Shown: positions 28,275 through 35,682 of the stretch, in pieces | Layout: every line of letters starts with the position of its first letter | Position numbering within the stretch: position 1 is the first letter of the stretch | Assembly (NCBI GenBank): GCA_028708075.1 | Contig: JAQVZS010000001.1 | Span: 1 to 64,000 of the forward strand | DNA from: Massilibacteroides sp. | GTDB taxonomy: Bacteria > Bacteroidota > Bacteroidia > Bacteroidales > Tannerellaceae | Direction of reading: 5' to 3' | DNA length: 64,000 bases | Notes under the pieces: generated by a model | What the model saw: only the letters and a program-made list of their open reading frames with translations | The model's database searches: none | What the model was told of the DNA's origin: nothing | Made by a program: the position numbers and the translations under genes

Positions 28275-29696
28275 ATGAAAGTATTAAATTTATTCATTTT
28301 TCTTTTTCTGGGATTGGCTGGAGCTGTTTCCGCCCAGTTGAATTCTTTTCCTGAATCGTATTATATCGATCAGCAGGACATAGGGCGTGCCCGGAAAATA
28401 ATTTCTACCCCGCTTCGTTCGGAGCTGAAAATGCCCAATCCGGATAAGGATGCCCAATGGTTTCCGGAAGCCAGTCTTGGCCTGTTCATGCATTGGGGAA
28501 TCCACAGTGTGGTCGGAGCACAGCCTTCGTGGGACATGATTTCCAACTATATATATGGTGGAAAGGTTTCTCCTCCCGATAAATACTATGCCCTGGCGGA
28601 ACAATTTAATCCACAGGAATACGATCCCGGAAAATGGTTGAAAGCAGCGGAAGAAGCAGGTTTTACTTATGCCGTTTTAACCACCAAACACCACGATGGT
28701 TATGCCTTGTGGCCTTCAAAATATGGTATCGGGACTAAACAGTACATGAATGGCCGCGATTTGTTAAAACCATACGTGGATGCTTGCCGCAAGAACGGTT
28801 TGAAAGTGGGTTTTTATTTTTCGCCACGTGACTGGCATTACCCGGGGTTGATGCACCCTAATGAATACGATGCGCTGACGAAAAACGATATACCGCCTGT
28901 TACCGACTCGGTGGCCAATTACCATGCCTACGAGAAATTCCTCGGTTTTGTATTGAAACAGATAGAAGAACTTCTTACCAGCTACGGAAAAATTGACGTC
29001 TTGTGGCTCGACGGAATGTATTTTCGGGGAGTGAGCGATATGCATACCGAACAAGTATATGCATGGATTCGTTCCTTGCAGCCGGGGATTGTAATCAACG
29101 ATCGCTGGTCGAATGTTGTTAATCCTGACGACCCGTCCGGCTCGGGTATGCGGATTGGCGATTTTACTACTCCTTTTGAATGTACCAAACCAACGTACAT
29201 CCCTTCCGAATGGTGGGAACACTGCGATATATGGACTTCAGGCAATGGGGGATGGGGTTACGATAAAACAGGTGTTTTCAAACCCTATTCGTGGTTTTTC
29301 GAACATCTGGCGGCAAGCCGTTCGCTGGGCGGTAATTTTTTACCTAATGTAGGTCCGGCAGGCAATGGAGAAATGCCTCCAAATTTTTATGTCAACATGA
29401 AAGGAATTGCGGAATGGATGGAGCATAGCCGTGAATCGCTGATTGGCGCAGGCCCTTCGCCGGGAGTCGGACGCAGCAATGTGATGATTACTTCATGCGG
29501 AAATACATGGTATCTGCACCTCCTGCCGCAGTTTACCGGACAAGTATCGCTCAAAACCGACAAATGGCCCAAGTCGGTAACCCTGCTGCGTACCGGACAA
29601 GCAGTTGCGTTTAGCTATTGGGACGGGTTTATCAAATTTAACCTTTCCCCGGATTACCGCACTGAAATGGATGATGTAGTAAAAGTTCAGTTGTAA
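28275..29696 (+). CDS. GH29 alpha-L-fucosidase (second copy)
   Basis: A 473-residue exported fucosidase with a clean Sec signal (LFLGLAGAVSAQ). Core motifs: LGLFMHWGIHSVVGAQP, TTKHHDGYALWPSKY and IDVLWLDGMYFRG, in which Asp246 is the expected nucleophile. It has no C-terminal discoidin domain, unlike the enzyme at 3008, so the two probably act on different fucosyl linkages or chain lengths. I use the ATG at 28275; an upstream TTG in frame would overlap the GH78 stop and gives a poor signal peptide. Confidence 0.92.
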   Translation: MKVLNLFIFLFLGLAGAVSAQLNSFPESYYIDQQDIGRARKIISTPLRSELKMPNPDKDAQWFPEASLGLFMHWGIHSVVGAQPSWDMISNYIYGGKVSPPDKYYALAEQFNPQEYDPGKWLKAAEEAGFTYAVLTTKHHDGYALWPSKYGIGTKQYMNGRDLLKPYVDACRKNGLKVGFYFSPRDWHYPGLMHPNEYDALTKNDIPPVTDSVANYHAYEKFLGFVLKQIEELLTSYGKIDVLWLDGMYFRGVSDMHTEQVYAWIRSLQPGIVINDRWSNVVNPDDPSGSGMRIGDFTTPFECTKPTYIPSEWWEHCDIWTSGNGGWGYDKTGVFKPYSWFFEHLAASRSLGGNFLPNVGPAGNGEMPPNFYVNMKGIAEWMEHSRESLIGAGPSPGVGRSNVMITSCGNTWYLHLLPQFTGQVSLKTDKWPKSVTLLRTGQAVAFSYWDGFIKFNLSPDYRTEMDDVVKVQL

Positions 29697-29715
29697 TGAA
29701 TAAAAAAGAAGTATA

Positions 29716-31743
29716 ATGAATAGAGAAAGTAAGATATATATCGGGATGTGCGTATTGATTTTGATAGTTTTAATGTCGTGTACTCAACAAAAGCCAATAG
29801 AATTTTTTGTGTCAACCGATGGAGATGACGCTAATCCCGGAACAGAAGCAGCTCCTTTTCGAACTTTTGAAAAAGCAAAAGAATCGGTTCGTTCTCAATT
29901 GCTTGAAGCGCCGGAAAAACTAGTTGAGGTTAACATCAAGAGAGGAATTTATTATCTTGAAAAACCGGTTGTTTTTTCGTCTGAAGATTCGGGAACAGAA
30001 AATGCACAAGTGGTTTATAAAGCTGCCGAAGGTGAAAATCCTGTTTTTACCGGTAGCCGGGAAGTGAAAAACTGGAAATCGCTTGACGATACTGAAAAGC
30101 TGAAACTTCTGCCTCCTGAAGCACATGGGAGAATATATGTTACGGATATAAAAAACTCAGGGATTAATGAATTTGGCGATGCGACCGGAATCGGTAAACG
30201 ACCTGAACTTTTCTGTGAAGGGCAAATGCAAACCCTGGCACGCTGGCCCAACACCGGTTTTGTTCACGCAGGTCTGGCAAAAGGAAAAACAGAACATGCC
30301 CCGACTTACATCGAAAAACACGGTACCATAGAAGGCGTTTTTGAATACCTTGAAAACCGTCAGAACCCTTGGGCAGAAGAAAGTGATGTCAGGCTCGGTG
30401 GCTACTGGTATTGGGATTGGAGTGACGAGTTTCAGAAAGTGGAAAAGATAGATACCCTCTCGAAAACATTTTACCTCAGTGAACCTTATCACTATTACGG
30501 ATACAGGGACAGTCTTCGTTATTTTGGTCTGAACCTGTTCTGTGAAATCGACCAGCCAAAAGAATGGTACCTTGACCGCACCAGTGGCCTGCTGTATTGG
30601 TTTCCGCCCGAAGGAATAAATCCGAACCAGGCAAAGGTTACATTTTCGGTTTTTTCGGAACCTTTTATGATTGAAATGCAAAACTGCTCGAATGTAACGA
30701 TTGAAGGGCTGACTTTTCAGGAAGGAAGAGGCAGTGCAATTTATATTGGCAAAGGAAAAAACTGTTTGCTTTCCGGCTGCCGGATTGACCGGTTTGGAAA
30801 AGACGGTATCCATATCGATGGCGGCGAAGGCCACGGTGTTTCGGGATGTCTGCTTCAGAATTTTGGGTGCAGGGGAATTGAAATAAGAGGTGGCGATCGC
30901 AAAACGCTGACTCCTGCCAATCATTTCGTGGAAAATACAGTAGTTGAACATTTCTCCCTGTATAAACGAACCTATGAACCTGCAATTTACCTTGATGGTT
31001 GCGGAATCAAGATAAATAATAATCGGTTCAGCGATTCATCGTCGTCGGCCATGCGGCTGGAAGGGAATGATTTTACAATTGAATACAATGAAATCAGTCG
31101 CGTGGTAAACGAGTCGGACGACCAGGGTGGAATTGACATTTACAACAATCTGTCGTACCGCGGCATCGTGATCCGTTACAACCGCTGGTCCGATATTAAA
31201 GGAGGTACCCGCCACGGAGCCGCCGGCGTGCGTCTCGACGATATGATTTCAGGAGTTTCCATTTTCGGAAATATTTTCGAACGCTGTGGCGCCCTCCATT
31301 TTGGAGGGGTACAAATTAACGGTGGAAAAGATAACCTCGTTGAAAACAACCTCTTTTACGATTGCGGTGCGGCAGTCAGCTTTACAAAATGGCGTGAGGA
31401 ATTCTGGATAAAAAATCTGGAATCCCCCGGTATGAAAAAGAAAATTTATGAAGAGGTAGATATTCGTTCAGATTTATATCAGAATAAATATCCTGAACTG
31501 AAAAATCTTCGCTCTTGGATAAATGTTAACACCGTAAAAAATAACCTGTTGATTGGTTGTGATAAGCTTTTTATCGGCGGGGATGGTACTGAGATTTCTG
31601 AAAATAATTCTACCGTGGACCAGGACGGAAAAACCGCAGCAGACTTTTGCTCTTCAGAAGTATTGAAAAACTACGGGATGAAGCCTATCCCCTATAGCGA
31701 AATCGGGCCAAAAAAAAATAAGTGGATAAAAGAAACCAATTAA
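29716..31743 (+). CDS. right-handed beta-helix lipoprotein, GH141-like
   Basis: A 675-residue lipoprotein (IVLMSC, Cys22). The start (FFVSTDGDDANPGTEAAPFR, then RGIYYLEKPVVFSSEDSGTE) and the middle beta-helix repeats (CSNVTIEGLTFQEGRGSAIY, GIHIDGGEGHGVSGCLLQNF, SSSAMRLEGNDFTIEYNEIS) match the layout of GH141 proteins, which include an alpha-L-fucosidase of rhamnogalacturonan II breakdown and a xylanase. I rely on remembered family layout, not on a search; a non-GH141 beta-helix protein is possible. It lies in the enzyme block between a fucosidase and an esterase, 19 nt after the former. Confidence 0.65.
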   Translation: MNRESKIYIGMCVLILIVLMSCTQQKPIEFFVSTDGDDANPGTEAAPFRTFEKAKESVRSQLLEAPEKLVEVNIKRGIYYLEKPVVFSSEDSGTENAQVVYKAAEGENPVFTGSREVKNWKSLDDTEKLKLLPPEAHGRIYVTDIKNSGINEFGDATGIGKRPELFCEGQMQTLARWPNTGFVHAGLAKGKTEHAPTYIEKHGTIEGVFEYLENRQNPWAEESDVRLGGYWYWDWSDEFQKVEKIDTLSKTFYLSEPYHYYGYRDSLRYFGLNLFCEIDQPKEWYLDRTSGLLYWFPPEGINPNQAKVTFSVFSEPFMIEMQNCSNVTIEGLTFQEGRGSAIYIGKGKNCLLSGCRIDRFGKDGIHIDGGEGHGVSGCLLQNFGCRGIEIRGGDRKTLTPANHFVENTVVEHFSLYKRTYEPAIYLDGCGIKINNNRFSDSSSSAMRLEGNDFTIEYNEISRVVNESDDQGGIDIYNNLSYRGIVIRYNRWSDIKGGTRHGAAGVRLDDMISGVSIFGNIFERCGALHFGGVQINGGKDNLVENNLFYDCGAAVSFTKWREEFWIKNLESPGMKKKIYEEVDIRSDLYQNKYPELKNLRSWINVNTVKNNLLIGCDKLFIGGDGTEISENNSTVDQDGKTAADFCSSEVLKNYGMKPIPYSEIGPKKNKWIKETN

Positions 31744-31836
31744 GTTGTTTCCCCGAATTTAACAGCAGGAAGAGTCCAGGTTCAATATAACCTGAAAAAG
31801 ATGCTAAAATTATCGGAATAAACAAAAATAAAAGTT

Positions 31837-32733
31837 ATGCTCCAATTTAAAAAATTATTCTTTCTTACCATGTCTGCTGCGATACTTTCAGTGCAGGCAT
31901 ATGCTTTACCCTTGATTAGTCCGGCAGAAGGCCAGACCAGAATTGACAGTATGAGTAGCAAAATTCTGAATGTTACCCGGCAGTATTCGGTTTATCTTCC
32001 CAAAAGTTACTCGATTCATACTGAAAAGAGATATCCTGTTCTTTACCTGTTACATGGGTTATATGACAATAATAAGGGTTGGCTTGAAGGAGGCAATTTA
32101 CAATACATTGCCAATGAAATCATAGATAACGATAAGGCCTGCGAAATGATTATTGTTGTTCCTGATGCCGGTACTGTAAAAGATGGCTATTTCAATATCG
32201 AAGGATGGCCCTACGAAACCTTTTTCTTTGAAGAGTTTATTCCTTTCATCGAAAAAAAATACCGGATCTTGGGAGACAAACCGCACCGCGCCATTGCGGG
32301 ATATTCCATGGGCGGAGGTGGCGCTACAGTTTATGCGTTGGAACATCCTGACATGTTTTCATCAGTTTATGCCATGAGCGCTCTAATGACTTTACCAAAG
32401 CGAGATCGCACTACTCCGCCAAAACAAGATGGTACGCCTGTTAAGGATCCCAAAATGATTGAGTTTGGAAAGTCTGTATTAGCCAACGATTGCATCGTAC
32501 TTATCTCCTTTTCAGACGATACTACCCTGGAAAAATACCGTGCTATCCGCTGGTTTGTGGATTGCGGAGATGATGATTTTCTCCTGGATGTCAATTATAG
32601 TTTTTACCAGGAAATGAAAAAAGCAAAAGTTCCCTGTGAGTTTCGCGTTCGCGATGGCGGTCATGACTGGAAATACTGGCATTCGGCATTGCAGATGGCA
32701 TTGCCATTCGTTTCTGATAGCTTCGGAAAATAA
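31837..32733 (+). CDS. alpha/beta-hydrolase esterase (esterase D/tributyrin esterase type)
   Basis: A 298-residue exported serine esterase. Signal peptide residues 1-22 (SVQAYA). Motifs: oxyanion region YPVLYLLHGLYDNNKGW, nucleophile elbow GYSMGGGGAT (Ser157), acidic residue near WFVDCGDDDF, and histidine in RDGGHDWKYW (His276). Such enzymes remove acetyl, feruloyl or similar groups from glycans, and its place at the end of the PUL enzyme block suggests it de-esterifies the substrate. The acyl group is unknown. It is the last intact gene before a run of decayed genes. Confidence 0.85.
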   Translation: MLQFKKLFFLTMSAAILSVQAYALPLISPAEGQTRIDSMSSKILNVTRQYSVYLPKSYSIHTEKRYPVLYLLHGLYDNNKGWLEGGNLQYIANEIIDNDKACEMIIVVPDAGTVKDGYFNIEGWPYETFFFEEFIPFIEKKYRILGDKPHRAIAGYSMGGGGATVYALEHPDMFSSVYAMSALMTLPKRDRTTPPKQDGTPVKDPKMIEFGKSVLANDCIVLISFSDDTTLEKYRAIRWFVDCGDDDFLLDVNYSFYQEMKKAKVPCEFRVRDGGHDWKYWHSALQMALPFVSDSFGK

Positions 32734-32750
32734 TTTTAATTAGATATAAG

Positions 32751-33252
32751 ATGAATATACATTTTAACTTTCGTTTTTTTACCCGTTGTACTTTTTTAGG
32801 CCCTTTGGGGAATGCCGACAAGGAAAATATTGCCGGAAAAATAACCAAGATGTTGGTTCAGTTTTCTACAAAAGATCAGGAAGCGGTGAAAGTTAAAGTG
32901 GGTTTGTCGACGGCCAGCGGATTTCGTTCTACACTTCGCTATTATCATGCCTTACTGATGCCCAACCTTGTAACCGATGTTCACGGAAGTTACTCCGGCT
33001 GGGACCACCAGTTGCATAAAAGTACCGTAGGCGATATGTACTCTAATTTTTCGTTATGGGACACCTACCGCGCTTTGCATCCGGTGTATGATCGGAAACC
33101 ATGCCATACCGGTTATTGTAGATGTTTATCTCAAGGATTTCAGGGGATTTAATTCAGAAGAGGCATATGAGGCAGTAAAAACATCACTTACTACAGATCA
33201 TCAAAAATGTTCATGGCAGGTTTACGATAAATATGGATATTATCCTTTTGAT
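32751..33252 (+). pseudogene. GH92 alpha-mannosidase remnant
   Basis: Three separate pieces of a GH92 enzyme are visible: an N-terminal domain piece ending VKVKVGLSTASG; a catalytic-barrel piece with YYHALLMPNLVTDVHGSYSG and NFSLWDTYRALHPVYD; and, in another frame from 33088, NHAIPVIVDVYLKDFRGF, EEAYEAVK and YDKYGYYPFD. Intact GH92 proteins have about 750 residues, so large internal stretches are deleted and a frameshift lies near 33085. At about 33253 the frame runs directly into an unrelated gene remnant. A mannose-releasing step has been lost from this locus. Confidence 0.8.
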
Positions 33253-33698
33253 ATCATTCCGGCGTTTTGGATTAACAATTCTAAACTTTTCGATATTATC
33301 TCCAATAGCGGAATTACCGATGTGTGGCTGATAGGATACATTAACGGATATAGGTATTATCCGGTTGAAAGGATTAAATTTTGTAGGAGCCGTTTTTTTG
33401 AAAAAAGGTGTCGCTGCCACATCATCCAAATACCTTTGGGGCATCCTGTTGGCTTAGCTGCGTCGTCGGGTTCCACTTCACTGGGTATTGAAGGTAAAAT
33501 TCACAACATTACTCCCGGCACTGGAAGAAAAAAACAACCATAGATGGATTCTTGTTTTTCGGTGTTTCCATTCATCCGCCAATTACAGAAGAAAATATTG
33601 AAGCACTGAAGGAATCAAAAAGTTTGGGGTTTAATAAATTATTTCTGGATGACGATTTCAGGCTTGGAATTTATCCTGGCCCAGAAACTTATCTTTAA
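33253..33698 (+). pseudogene. remnant of a putative TIM-barrel PUL enzyme
   Basis: From about 33253 the frame gives KLFDIISNSGITDVWLIGYI, NGYRYYPVERIK and then, with frame damage, IPLGHPVGLAASSGSTSLG. Another frame gives FFGVSIHPPITEENIEALKE and GFNKLFLDDDFRLGIYPG, ending at TAA 33696-33698. The alternation of strand-like segments (TDVWLIGYING, KLFLDDDFRLG) suggests part of a (beta/alpha) barrel. I do not know the family. Several frameshifts and missing ends make it a pseudogene, joined end to end with the GH92 remnant. Confidence 0.6.
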
Positions 33699-33700
33699 CA

Positions 33701-33984
33701 GCTTGGCAAGATATTGTTTCCCTTGCAGTTGCCAACTCACGGTAACAGGCAGTTAAATGTCCTCTTACCTGTTCCAGGTAGAAATTTATGGCCGAAATTT
33801 CCGGGTTTTTCCCTTTGGCTCATCCTTTAACGTCATTCCAATTTTCAAATGAGACTTTTTGCTTTACCGAGATTTTACACCGCTTTTTGTTTACTGTAAT
33901 GCACACATATATAGGCGCTTTTCCATCAACCGCTTTTTGTTTGCGGATTACAAACTGAATACCGAAAGTGTTTACCTTTTTCAT
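33701..33984 (-). pseudogene. N-terminal remnant of a tyrosine-type site-specific integrase
   Basis: Reading the minus strand from the ATG at 33984 gives NTFGIQFVIRKQK, GKAPIYVCITVNKKRCKIS, then KVSFENWNDVKG, an in-frame TGA, and AKGKNPEISAINFYLEQV with GHLTACYRELATARETIS. This is the arm-type DNA-binding N-terminus of the roughly 400-residue integrases carried by Bacteroidota mobile elements. The catalytic domain with R-H-R-Y is gone and there is a nonsense codon. It points away from tRNA-Pro, which starts only 283 nt away, the usual position of an integrase next to its attachment site. Confidence 0.8.
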
Positions 33985-34008
33985 ATCTATTGTATTAGTT
34001 TAATTCAA

Positions 34009-34021
34009 GGTTACCGAATAG
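34009..34021 (+). repeat. degenerate third copy of the GGTCACCG repeat
   Basis: GGTTACCGAATAG differs at two positions from the first 13 nt of the repeat at 34145. It is followed by another GGTCACC (34021-34027), and GAACTAAAC at 34055-34063 is the reverse complement of part of the left copy (GTTTAGTTC). Clustered direct and inverted copies suggest recombinase or transposase binding sites. Confidence 0.4.
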
Positions 34022-34144
34022 GTCACCAAAAGATGGTAAAAACGCCTCCAAATTGAACTAAACAATCCCATAAGAAATTAATGTAAAACCGTGAATAAAA
34101 ACTATTTACATCGATTTTGCGACCTAAATATACGAATTTAAAAA

Positions 34145-34167
34145 GGTCACCGGATAGTTCATATTTA
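34145..34167 (+). repeat. right copy of the 23-nt direct repeat bracketing the PUL
   Basis: GGTCACCGGATAGTTCATAT plus TTA; 20 of 23 positions match 462-484. It lies between the integrase remnant and tRNA-Pro. Confidence 0.55.
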
Positions 34168-34200
34168 TAACGGTTTTTAATGGTTTATTTTGACATTATG

Positions 34201-34250
34201 AAAGCTACAAAAGCCTGTAAATCAAATGATTTACAGGCTTTTGTAGCTTT
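34201..34250. terminator. perfect 23-bp hairpin downstream of tRNA-Pro
   Basis: AAAGCTACAAAAGCCTGTAA plus ATC pairs perfectly with its complement across a 4-nt AAAT loop. It sits 16 nt past the tRNA 3' end. On the plus strand a short T-rich tail follows; on the minus strand the T content lies inside the stem. It probably ends the tRNA transcript and may act in both directions. Confidence 0.6.
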
Positions 34251-34266
34251 TTAGATTTTCTCTCCG

Positions 34267-34341
34267 TCGGGGTACCAGGATTCGAACCTGGGACCCCCTG
34301 CTCCCAAAGCAGGTGCGCTAACCGGACTGCGCTACACCCCG
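34267..34341 (-). tRNA. tRNA-Pro (anticodon TGG)
   Basis: The minus strand starts CGGGGTG and ends TACCCCGA, giving a 7-bp acceptor stem (one G-T pair) and discriminator A. The D arm is GCGC...GCGC, the anticodon arm is CCTGC-TTTGGGA-GCAGG (anticodon TGG at positions 34-36), and the T arm carries GGTTCGAATCC. CCA is not encoded. Its 3' end is a plausible integration target, since a near copy lies at 387-403. Confidence 0.97.
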
Positions 34342-34369
34342 TTGTGCTATTCTTTTTTTGAATGCGGTG

Positions 34370-34399
34370 CAAAGGTAGGTGTTTTATTTAAATGACAAA
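34370..34399 (-). promoter_or_regulatory. promoter of tRNA-Pro
   Basis: On the minus strand TTTG (34396-34399), 18 nt, then TACCTTTG (34370-34377): a full match to the Bacteroides TAnnTTTG promoter. Transcription would start about 20 nt before the mature tRNA. Confidence 0.7.
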
Positions 34400-34508
34400 A
34401 TATTTTACTTTAAAATTGCGAAAAACTTTTAGTAAATACATTATGTCCGTTTTCGATAGTCTTTAAGTTTTCTTATATATTATGCAATATAAATTAGCAT
34501 TTTAACTA

Positions 34509-34538
34509 TTGGCGGAAACTAAAAGTAATGTATTTTTG
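34509..34538 (+). promoter_or_regulatory. promoter of the putative small RNA
   Basis: TTG (34509-34511), 19 nt, TATTTTTG (34531-34538). No open frame of useful length follows, so it probably drives a non-coding RNA. Confidence 0.5.
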
Positions 34539-34542
34539 TGTA

Positions 34543-34698
34543 GTGGTTTTTTCATAATAGTATTAGATTTAAGGTTAACAAGAGGGTTAGGGGTTGTCGT
34601 GAGACAGCCTTTAATTATTTTAAAGCTATCCTTATGTCATATGGATTAGTGAAAAGAAATAAGGGAATAGATTTCTATTCCCTTATTTCTTTTTTTTA
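34543..34698 (+). ncRNA. candidate small non-coding RNA, about 155 nt
   Basis: A gene-free stretch has a good promoter just upstream and ends with a perfect 15-bp hairpin plus T-run. Inside it GGTTGTC and GACAGCC (34592-34609) form a stem closed by GTGA, a stable GNRA-type loop. No start codon opens a frame worth naming. Size and layout would fit a 6S-type RNA or another Bacteroidales small RNA, but I cannot identify the family from sequence alone. The stretch 34400-34508 before it shows nothing recognisable. Confidence 0.5.
34656..34698 (+). terminator. strong rho-independent terminator
   Basis: GAAATAAGGGAATAG and its exact complement (15 bp) around an ATTT loop, followed by eight T. It points on the plus strand, where no protein gene precedes it for over 900 nt, so it most likely ends the candidate small RNA; its A-run side could also serve the minus-strand regulator gene that ends at 34753. 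Confidence 0.85.
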
Positions 34699-34752
34699 GT
34701 GTCAGGGCATCTCCTGTATCTCTCAATTCGCAAATAGGTGCTCTTTTTGGGG

Positions 34753-35037
34753 TCAAAGATTGATATAGCTCTTTAGTGCTTCTATATATTTTTCGAAGGC
34801 CCCAATCCCTTGGAATGTTATTTTGCAGATGGTTTGCGGTCGTTTACCCTTAAACGTCTTCCGGATATCGATGTAGCCTGCTTGCTGCAATTTGTCGATT
34901 TGTACGCTCAAATTGCCTGAAGTTGCGTTCGTCTTTTCTTTCAGATAGACAAAATCGGCTTCTTCAACAGAAATAAGAATTGACATGACTGCAAGCCTGA
35001 GTTCCGATAAAAATAATGGGTCTAATTCTTTAAACAT
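34753..35037 (-). CDS. winged-helix transcriptional regulator (HTH_34/ArsR-like)
   Basis: A 94-residue single-domain DNA-binding protein. The winged helix is spread over most of the chain: ELRLAVMSILISVEEADFVY, then the recognition part KTNATSGNLSVQIDKLQQAG and the wing YIDIRKTFKGKRPQTICKIT. This short type is common in Bacteroidota next to membrane protein genes. It overlaps the end of the upstream membrane protein gene by 8 bp, so they are translationally coupled, and it may control the cluster at 35030-38495. The ligand is unknown. Confidence 0.85.
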   Translation of the reverse strand: MFKELDPLFLSELRLAVMSILISVEEADFVYLKEKTNATSGNLSVQIDKLQQAGYIDIRKTFKGKRPQTICKITFQGIGAFEKYIEALKSYINL

Positions 35038-35629
35038 GAGCTTTTCCCGCTTTATAATTCAGATAATGTCCCGGTATAATCATCATAAAAATAAAGATGA
35101 GGGAAAACAGGGGTAACTGTAATTTCCAATTTAGAAAAGAAAGAAGAACGGAACACAACAGACTTATCGCTCCGGAAATAACAAGCGGCCGGAAGTTAAT
35201 GATTAAACCGGTTAATGTCGTGCCGATGCCCATTATTAGGATGATAATAAACAAGATGGGAAAGGTGTAAACAAAGATAGACACCATCGACAATAGGAAT
35301 CCGGTAATCCCGCTTACAGTCCAGACATAACCGATTATCCGGTCGATATATGTTGTTACCCGCGGTTTTTTATCTTCTTGTTTTTTATAGATCAGCGTTG
35401 CGATGGAACCAGATATGGGTAAAAGGAACCAAAGAAATTGCCACGTGAAGTTTTGAGTGTAAAGTACGGTTCCCCATACAATCATGGTTACGATTACGGT
35501 TGCATATCCCCAGATCAAGAACATAGTTCCGCGCCCTTCCTCCATTTTTTGCTTGGTGTTTTGGATCATTCTTGCGATCAATTCCAAACTTTCTTTTTCA
35601 TTCAACTGTCTGTCTTGTTTTGTTTCCAT
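35030..35629 (-). CDS. six-helix membrane protein of unknown function
   Basis: A 199-residue inner-membrane protein. After a charged cytoplasmic N-terminus (1-34), six hydrophobic segments follow at roughly 37-57, 62-82, 100-120, 122-145, 148-166 and 170-190. No catalytic or transport motif is visible. Similar proteins in Bacteroidota sit beside small winged-helix regulators, as here, and the pair overlaps by 8 bp. It lies 53 nt after the outer-membrane receptor gene. Confidence 0.7.
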   Translation of the reverse strand: METKQDRQLNEKESLELIARMIQNTKQKMEEGRGTMFLIWGYATVIVTMIVWGTVLYTQNFTWQFLWFLLPISGSIATLIYKKQEDKKPRVTTYIDRIIGYVWTVSGITGFLLSMVSIFVYTFPILFIIILIMGIGTTLTGLIINFRPLVISGAISLLCSVLLSFLNWKLQLPLFSLIFIFMMIIPGHYLNYKAGKAHV

Positions 35630-35682
35630 ATCGATTTGGTAATTAAATGGTAATAATAATGTTTTTCAGTTTATATCATAAA

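Noticed and set aside
28764..29222. 152-codon minus-strand frame
   Set aside because: Shadow of the GH29 gene; no family similarity or start signal.
30157..30951. 264-codon open frame on the minus strand
   Set aside because: It lies fully inside the beta-helix lipoprotein gene, has no recognisable domain, and its composition follows the opposite strand's codons.
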